From: Pleionea sp052032335 | GTDB taxonomy: Bacteria; Pseudomonadota; Gammaproteobacteria; Enterobacterales; Kangiellaceae | DNA length: 18,853 nucleotides | NCBI GenBank assembly: GCA_052032335.1 | Contig: JBPEWV010000124.1 | Coordinates: forward strand, 1-18,853 | Direction of reading: 5' to 3' | In this document: positions 14,268 through 18,853 of the stretch, in pieces | Position numbering within the stretch: the first letter of the stretch is position 1 | How the letters are laid out: each line of letters starts with the position of its first letter | The notes under the pieces: generated by a model | The model's input: the letters and a program-made list of their open reading frames with translations, nothing else | What the model was told of the DNA's origin: nothing | The model's database searches: none | Made by a program: the position numbers and the translations under genes

Positions 14268-15599
14268 GTGTCTCAACTTGTTGATACCCTAGTGTTTAGC
14301 CGCTGGATTGCGACCGTCAACGACAACAATACCGTGTTAGAGAACCACGGCATTGCGATTAAAAACGGGAATATTCTGGCCATTGAGCCAGAAAATGAAC
14401 TGCGAGAAAACTACTCGGCAAATCAGGTGGTCGAACTGCCGGATCATCTGCTGACCCCGGGTTTTGTCAACGCCCACACCCACGCTGCCATGAACATATT
14501 GAAGGGTTTTTCTGACGATCTGCCATTAATGGAATGGCTGCAAAACCATATATGGCCTGCCGAAGGTAAACTGATGAGCGACGACTTTGTTTACCAGGGC
14601 ACTCAATTGGCCATAGCCGAAATGCTAAAAGGTGGGACCACCTGCTTCAACGATATGTACTTTATGCCCAACAGGGCCGCTCAGGCTGCCATTGACGACA
14701 ATATTCGAGCCGTCATTGGCCTGACCGTTATCGATTTTCCCACAGCCTGGGCGAAAGATGCGCAAGAGTACATAAACAAAGGCCTTGCTGTGTACGATGA
14801 ATACAAGGGCCAACCGGGTGTGAAATTCAGTTTTGCCCCGCACGCCCCCTACACCGTGTCGGATGATACCTTGAGTAAGATTGGCACTTTGTCGCAACAA
14901 CTCGACATCAACATACATATGCACGTTCATGAAACCGAGCACGAAGTGAACGAAGCGGTAGAAAAGCATGGCAAGCGACCACTTGCCCGGTTGCATCAAC
15001 TGGGTTTGTTATCGCCTTTGTTTCAGGCGGTGCACATGACATGCGTTAACGAACAAGATTTAGCTCTGGTAAAAGACAATCACGTTCATATAATGCATTG
15101 TCCAGAGTCCAATATGAAGCTGGCCAGTGGGTTATGCCCTATTGGAAAGTTCCAAAAAATAAATACCAACATTGCCATCGGTACCGATGGCAGCGCCAGT
15201 AATAACGACCTCGATATGCTGGGTGAAATGCGAACCGCGGCACTACTTGCCAAAGTAAGCTCTGGCGATGCCAGTTGCTTTTCTGCGCACGATGCTTTGA
15301 AAGCCGCAACTCTGGGCGGTGCCAAAGCACTCGGACTTGAAGACATCTGCGGCAGCATCGAAGTGGGCAAATCGGCCGATCTTTGCGCGATCGATTTAAA
15401 CCATATAGCAACCCAGCCGGTGTTCGACCCTGTCTCTCAATTAGTCTATGCATCAACACGAGATCAGATCAGCCACGTCTGGACGCAAGGCATATTGCAA
15501 ATCCAGGAGGGTTCATTCGTGCGTATTAATATCAACGATCGAATGAACATCGCCGAACACTGGCAACACAAACTTAATCGCGAATTAAACCGACAGTAA
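14268..15599 (+). CDS. mtaD: 5-methylthioadenosine/S-adenosylhomocysteine deaminase (TRZ/ATZ amidohydrolase)
   Basis: This metal-dependent deaminase of the amidohydrolase superfamily converts methylthioadenosine or S-adenosylhomocysteine to the inosine form, part of methyl-donor by-product salvage. The 443-residue protein carries the metal site H70/H72 (NAHTH), H219 with E222 (HMHVHETE), H256 (AVHM) and D307 (GTDGSASNND), plus HCPESNMKLASG typical of this subgroup. The GTG start at 14268 is supported by AGGA 7 bases upstream. It heads an operon with ubiG (10-base gap) and mupP. UbiG produces S-adenosylhomocysteine, so the grouping is sensible. Substrate preference within the TRZ/ATZ family cannot be read from motifs alone; the operon context agrees with MtaD of Pseudomonas. 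Confidence 0.9.
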   Translation: MSQLVDTLVFSRWIATVNDNNTVLENHGIAIKNGNILAIEPENELRENYSANQVVELPDHLLTPGFVNAHTHAAMNILKGFSDDLPLMEWLQNHIWPAEGKLMSDDFVYQGTQLAIAEMLKGGTTCFNDMYFMPNRAAQAAIDDNIRAVIGLTVIDFPTAWAKDAQEYINKGLAVYDEYKGQPGVKFSFAPHAPYTVSDDTLSKIGTLSQQLDINIHMHVHETEHEVNEAVEKHGKRPLARLHQLGLLSPLFQAVHMTCVNEQDLALVKDNHVHIMHCPESNMKLASGLCPIGKFQKINTNIAIGTDGSASNNDLDMLGEMRTAALLAKVSSGDASCFSAHDALKAATLGGAKALGLEDICGSIEVGKSADLCAIDLNHIATQPVFDPVSQLVYASTRDQISHVWTQGILQIQEGSFVRININDRMNIAEHWQHKLNRELNRQ

Positions 15600-15609
15600 G
15601 AGACATCCC

Positions 15610-16323
15610 ATGGAAAACCGAAATGTAGATCTGGGCGAAATCAAAAAGTTTGAAGATCTTGCCGAACGCTGGTGGGACAAAAACAGCGAATTCAAACCAC
15701 TGCACGATATTAACCCACTGCGCGTTGACTTTATCGACACCCATTGTGGCGGCGTTGCCGGAAAACGTATATTAGACGTTGGTTGCGGCGGTGGCATACT
15801 CGCCGACGCGCTGAGTCAAATGGGTGCGAAGGTCACTGGCATTGACATGGGCGAAGCGCCTTTGTCGGTGGCACAACTGCATCAACTCGAAACCAAACAA
15901 CAGGTTGAATACATCAAAACAACCGCCGAAGAAATGGCACAAGCGAAACCGGAAAGTTTTGACATTGTCACCTGTCTTGAAATGCTGGAGCATGTGCCCG
16001 CCCCGGACTCGGTTATTGGCGCTTGTCAAACACTGGTCAAACCCGGAGGCGACGTATTTTTTTCGACCATCAATCGAAACCCCAAAAGCTTTCTTTTTGC
16101 CATTGTTGGTGCCGAATACGTTTTGAAAATGCTTCCCAAAGGCACCCACGAATACAATAAATTCATTCGACCTTCGGAACTGGATCGATGGGCCAGGCAT
16201 TGCGGTCTTGAATTGCAAACCCTTACCGGGATGCATTTTAACCCGTTAACTAAAAAGTATTGGTTGTCCGACAGCAACGTCGATGTAAATTACTTATGTC
16301 ACTACAAAAAACAACAATCATGA
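15610..16323 (+). CDS. ubiG: Ubiquinone biosynthesis O-methyltransferase
   Basis: UbiG performs both O-methylations in ubiquinone synthesis using S-adenosylmethionine, at the inner membrane face. The 237-residue class I methyltransferase begins NVDLGEIKKFEDLAERWWD, the UbiG hallmark, followed by H-D-I-N-P-L-R. The SAM-binding motif I ILDVGCGGG lies at 54-62 and the acidic motif II GIDMGE near 80. CLEMLEHVP and FFSTINRNPKSF follow, then the HEYNKFIRPSEL segment seen in the family. A GAGA ribosome site lies 6-9 bases upstream. Its stop overlaps the mupP start by four bases (ATGA), indicating translational coupling. Confidence 0.96.
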   Translation: MENRNVDLGEIKKFEDLAERWWDKNSEFKPLHDINPLRVDFIDTHCGGVAGKRILDVGCGGGILADALSQMGAKVTGIDMGEAPLSVAQLHQLETKQQVEYIKTTAEEMAQAKPESFDIVTCLEMLEHVPAPDSVIGACQTLVKPGGDVFFSTINRNPKSFLFAIVGAEYVLKMLPKGTHEYNKFIRPSELDRWARHCGLELQTLTGMHFNPLTKKYWLSDSNVDVNYLCHYKKQQS

Positions 16324-17000
16324 AACAACCGGAAGCTGTATTGTTCGATCTTGACGGCACCTTTGCCGACACCGCTCAAGATCTGGCCTTTGCATTAAAC
16401 GAAGTCTTAACATCGCAAGGAAACGAACGACTTACTTTCGACGCGATTCGCCCTTACGTCTCAAAAGGCGCTCCCGGACTGATTAAACTGGGCTTCGGTT
16501 TAACCCCGGATGACAACCATTACGAAGTGTTACGACAGCGTTTACTCACCATCTACGAGCGAAATATTTGTCGTCGCACCGTGCTCTTCGAAGGTATCGA
16601 AAACACCATTTCTTTACTTGAGTCGGCTTCCATCCCCTGGGGAATCGTCACCAACAAACCGGAGTTTTTAACCACCCCCCTGATGCAACAGCTGGACATG
16701 GATAAGCGGGCCTCGGTGGTCATCAGCGGCGATACCTTTGAGCATAAAAAACCTCACCCGCGTCCATTGCTCGAAGCTTGTCGACACATTAGCGTAGCGC
16801 CCGAGTCAAGTTGGTACGTTGGTGATGACAAACGTGACATCGACGCGGCCAAAGCGGCCAACATGCTCTCTTTTGCCGCGCTTTGGGGTTATTATCCCAG
16901 CAACGAAAACCCACAAGACTGGCAAGCGGATTACAACTTAACCAATGCGCATCAATTATTAGAAAGCCTCAAACTTTGTTTACTGAAACAGTCGAATTAA
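16320..17000 (+). CDS. mupP: HAD-family phosphatase, probable N-acetylmuramic acid 6-phosphate phosphatase
   Basis: MupP dephosphorylates MurNAc-6-phosphate in the Pseudomonas-type peptidoglycan recycling route that bypasses de novo UDP-MurNAc synthesis. The 226-residue HAD protein has nucleophile D10 and D12 (FDLDGT), the T111 region (WGIVTNKP, 107-114), K144 (EHKKPHP) and D169/D170 (VGDDKRD). The C-terminal segment ALWGYYPSNENPQDWQAD resembles the matching part of Pseudomonas MupP, and the mtaD-ubiG-mupP order is the same. Automatic pipelines often call such proteins phosphoglycolate phosphatase (Gph), which remains an alternative. The ATG at 16320 overlaps the ubiG stop in ATGA and has no ribosome site of its own. 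An earlier in-frame ATG at 16260 lies deep inside ubiG and is unlikely. A shared terminator follows. Confidence 0.82.
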   Translation: MKQPEAVLFDLDGTFADTAQDLAFALNEVLTSQGNERLTFDAIRPYVSKGAPGLIKLGFGLTPDDNHYEVLRQRLLTIYERNICRRTVLFEGIENTISLLESASIPWGIVTNKPEFLTTPLMQQLDMDKRASVVISGDTFEHKKPHPRPLLEACRHISVAPESSWYVGDDKRDIDAAKAANMLSFAALWGYYPSNENPQDWQADYNLTNAHQLLESLKLCLLKQSN

Positions 17001-17025
17001 TAATACGAAAGAAAGTCTTCGATAC

Positions 17026-17055
17026 AAAAATGCCCTCTTGTGAGGGCATTTGTTT
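17026..17055. terminator. Bidirectional terminator between mupP and the aminotransferase gene
   Basis: A perfect 10-bp stem AAATGCCCTC/GAGGGCATTT encloses a TTGT loop (17028-17037 with 17042-17051). The minus strand has TTTTTG after it and the plus strand TTTGTTTG. It lies between two convergent genes and can serve both. Confidence 0.85.
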
Positions 17056-17072
17056 GAGCCTGAATTCAACGC

Positions 17073-18266
17073 TTACCCACACACCTTTTTTAAAGCATCA
17101 GCAACGTAACCCAGGCATTGGGTGTTCAGTCCTGCGACATTGATGCGGCTGGAATCGGCCATGTAAATACTGTATTCCTTGCGCAACTGCCGAACTTGCT
17201 CCTGGGTAATATTCAAATAGCTGAACATCCCTTTTTGTTTGGTGATAAAACTGAAGTCTGTCGACAAGTCTCGCTCGTTAATATTATCTAACAAGCCCTG
17301 ACGCAACGACTTGACTCGGGTGGCCATGGCATTGAGTTCGTCTTCCCATTGTGTTCTTAATTCGGGTGTATGCAAAACAATATCCACCAGGAACCCGCCG
17401 TAAGCCGGCGACATGGAGTAGTTTGCCCGGGCAACGTCCTGAATTTGCGACTGCATGGCGTCAGCTTGTGTTTGGCTCTCTGACTGAACCATCAAACAAC
17501 CGGTACGCTCTCGATACAGTCCAAAGTTTTTCGAACAAGACGAAGCAATGACCATCTCTGGTACCGACTCGGATAAGTGTCGAACGCCTTTCACGTCCTC
17601 CAGAAGTCCATCACCCAATCCTTGATAGGCTATATCGACAAACGGAATAAAACCTTGCTTAACCGCTCTTTCGGCGATCCGTTGCCAGTGTTCAAAACTC
17701 AAATCGGCTCCAGTTGGATTGTGACAGCAGCCGTGCAAGAGCACGATGTCGTTTTTTCCGAGCTTGGCCAGTTGTTCGTCCATGGCGTTGAAATTCACCA
17801 GTCCCGATGACGAGTCAAAATAGGGATAGCTCTGGGTTTTAAATCCGGAAGCACGAATGGTTGGAATATGATTGGCCCAAGTTGGGTCACTCACCCAAAC
17901 CGTGAGGTCACTACCGAGACGACGTAATGTTTCAAAACCGACGCGCAATGCGCCGCAACCACCAGGCGTTTGAATACCAGCAACTCGCCCGTGCTGTAGA
18001 GCTTGCGAATCAGCACCAAAAATTAATTCCTGAATGCCTTGCACAAACCCCGGAACACCCATTGGGCCTATGTAAGTTTTCGAGTCTTCTTGAGCGAGAT
18101 GCGTTTGCTGGGCCTTTTGAATAGCCTGCATTATGGCCGTATGACCTTCTTCATCGCGATAAACACCAACACCCAAATCTACTTTCTTCGGGTTATTGTC
18201 GTCTCGAAACATGGTGATTAAACCGAGTAAAGGATCCGCCGGTAACGCTTCTAATCGCTCGAACAT
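17073..18266 (-). CDS. tyrB: Aromatic amino acid / aspartate aminotransferase (class I)
   Basis: This PLP enzyme transfers amino groups between aspartate or aromatic amino acids and 2-oxo acids. The 397-residue length equals AspC and TyrB of E. coli (396-397). It begins MFERLEALPADPLLGL as the family does. It shows the YIGPMGVPGF region, HGCCHNPTGADL, DIAYQGLGDGL, the PLP-lysine motif SSCSKNFGLYRERTG and SRINVAGLN (the arginine that binds the substrate carboxylate). The usual NYSNPPAHGA segment reads NYSMSPAYGG, a variant that may bear on substrate choice. The ribosome site GGAG lies 8 bases from the ATG. The gene is convergent with mupP and follows the kinase gene by 120 bases. Motifs cannot separate TyrB from AspC, so the symbol is tentative. 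Confidence 0.88.
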   Translation of the reverse strand: MFERLEALPADPLLGLITMFRDDNNPKKVDLGVGVYRDEEGHTAIMQAIQKAQQTHLAQEDSKTYIGPMGVPGFVQGIQELIFGADSQALQHGRVAGIQTPGGCGALRVGFETLRRLGSDLTVWVSDPTWANHIPTIRASGFKTQSYPYFDSSSGLVNFNAMDEQLAKLGKNDIVLLHGCCHNPTGADLSFEHWQRIAERAVKQGFIPFVDIAYQGLGDGLLEDVKGVRHLSESVPEMVIASSCSKNFGLYRERTGCLMVQSESQTQADAMQSQIQDVARANYSMSPAYGGFLVDIVLHTPELRTQWEDELNAMATRVKSLRQGLLDNINERDLSTDFSFITKQKGMFSYLNITQEQVRQLRKEYSIYMADSSRINVAGLNTQCLGYVADALKKVCG

Positions 18267-18308
18267 GGAATGGCTCCGTTAAAGTTTGGTTGAAATCGTC
18301 AATCTGAA

Positions 18309-18322
18309 ATGAGCGCATTGTA
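18309..18322 (-). promoter_or_regulatory. Possible -10 region upstream of the aminotransferase gene
   Basis: The minus strand reads TACAAT followed by GCGCTCAT, identical over 14 bases to the -10 and discriminator of the comEA promoter (4684-4697). A good -35 is not visible at the right distance, so this is a weak call. Confidence 0.35.
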
Positions 18323-18386
18323 CTCTTTCGATCTTGACTGCGCCAGATTTCGGCTCAGTAATCGGACCGGGCACCCAAGCAAAGAG

Positions 18387-18853
18387 TTATGAGTCTGTCG
18401 TTCCATAAGGCAATTCGACGCCTATCATCACCCCCTGGCGATCCTGTAGATTTCTGGCAAAATAACGCCCCCGGTGAAATTCCGCAATCAGGCGCACAAT
18501 GTACAGCCCCAGTCCCAGATGTGTCTGTTCATCACTGCGATGAATTTCGGCACGCCGAGATTCCATCGAAGCAAATAACGATTCTTGTTCGATTGCTGGC
18601 AAGGACGGCCCTTCATTAACCACACTGATAGCAACCATTTCGGCCTGATATTGAATCACCAGTTCAATCGTCGAGCCAGCCGTTGCAAAATCGCGTGCGT
18701 TAGACAGCAGTTTATCCAACAGTTGAGCGATTAACTCGGGAGAGACTAAAACGGATTTTCTCTGACCCTGCTCCGTCAGAGCAAGTTGGTGCCTCGGATA
18801 AAGAGACGATACCTGGTCGACATACTCTCGAATAAATTTTGACAGATCGATAA
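18387..18853 (-). CDS. Sensor histidine kinase, C-terminal ATPase domain (5' end outside window)
   Basis: The reading frame is open from the stop at 18387 to the right edge (first whole codon at 18851), giving about 155 C-terminal residues of a two-component sensor kinase. The HATPase_c fold is clear. The N-box is ELIAQLLDKLLSNARDFA, the G1-like box VVNEGPSLP has Asn where Asp is usual, the F-box region is SLFASM, and the G2 box HLGLGLYIVRLIAEFH is followed by a short C-terminal strand. The dimerisation and phosphorylated-histidine region and the sensor domains lie beyond the window. A TTG at 18719 is an internal codon, not a start. The SLFASM...SRR...HLGLGLYIVRLIAEFHRG stretch recalls large marine-type kinases such as those of dedicated sortase systems, but this is a weak resemblance from memory. 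A response regulator would be expected upstream. Confidence 0.85.
   Translation of the reverse strand, partial: IDLSKFIREYVDQVSSLYPRHQLALTEQGQRKSVLVSPELIAQLLDKLLSNARDFATAGSTIELVIQYQAEMVAISVVNEGPSLPAIEQESLFASMESRRAEIHRSDEQTHLGLGLYIVRLIAEFHRGRYFARNLQDRQGVMIGVELPYGTTDS

Noticed and set aside
14625..14999. Minus-strand open frame of 124 codons within mtaD.
   Set aside because: It is antisense to the metal-binding core of a conserved enzyme and has no independent coding signal.
15772..16236. Minus-strand open frame of 154 codons within ubiG.
   Set aside because: It is a shadow of a conserved methyltransferase, with no ribosome site or recognisable domain.
1..18853. A mobile element, defence island or CRISPR in the window.
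   Set aside because: No transposase, integrase, att-like direct repeats at the tRNA, spacer arrays or toxin-antitoxin genes were seen. The gene order is that of a conserved chromosome.

Overview
The window is a stretch of ordinary gammaproteobacterial core chromosome. Nothing in it looks like a phage, integrative element, insertion sequence, CRISPR array or defence island. The run gyrA-serC-cmk-rpsA-ihfB-lapA-lapB-pyrF-comEA, with a divergent mtaD-ubiG-mupP operon beyond gyrA, is the order known from Pseudomonas and Oceanospirillales-type genomes. The rhombosortase, the AT-leaning intergenic regions and the Pseudomonas-like protein variants fit a marine gammaproteobacterium, perhaps near Kangiella or relatives. 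That genus-level guess is inference only.

Layout, left to right. (1) 1-300: a tRNA-Asn gene with its own promoter and a strong terminator. (2) 358-963 (+): a rhombosortase, the intramembrane protease that processes GlyGly-CTERM surface proteins. (3) 1057-4219 (-): a glucose-6-phosphate isomerase homologue and a bifunctional GDP-mannose synthesis enzyme. (4) 4309-11172 (-): a small secreted helix-hairpin-helix protein, pyrF, lapB, lapA, ihfB, rpsA, cmk and serC, punctuated by terminators after ihfB and rpsA. (5) 11305-13959 (-): gyrA with its own terminator. (6) 13960-14267: a divergent promoter region. (7) 14268-17000 (+): the tightly packed mtaD-ubiG-mupP operon. (8) 17073-18266 (-): an aromatic/aspartate aminotransferase. 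(9) 18387-18853 (-): the C-terminal part of a sensor histidine kinase that runs off the window.

The genes serve translation and DNA topology (rpsA, tRNA-Asn, gyrA, ihfB), nucleotide synthesis (pyrF, cmk), serine/PLP and aromatic or aspartate metabolism (serC, aminotransferase), envelope building (lapAB for lipopolysaccharide control, the ManC/AlgA-type enzyme for GDP-mannose, mupP for peptidoglycan recycling), methylthioadenosine/S-adenosylhomocysteine salvage (mtaD) and ubiquinone synthesis (ubiG).

The most notable observations are these. The Pgi homologue lacks two residues regarded as catalytic in the family: the base Glu is Gln, and the His-His pair is Glu-Gln. A heptanucleotide repeat array sits between serC and cmk, where the pheA-hisC-aroA block lies in Pseudomonas. 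A terminator U-tract abuts the first possible lapA ATG. No previously undescribed multi-gene system is evident.
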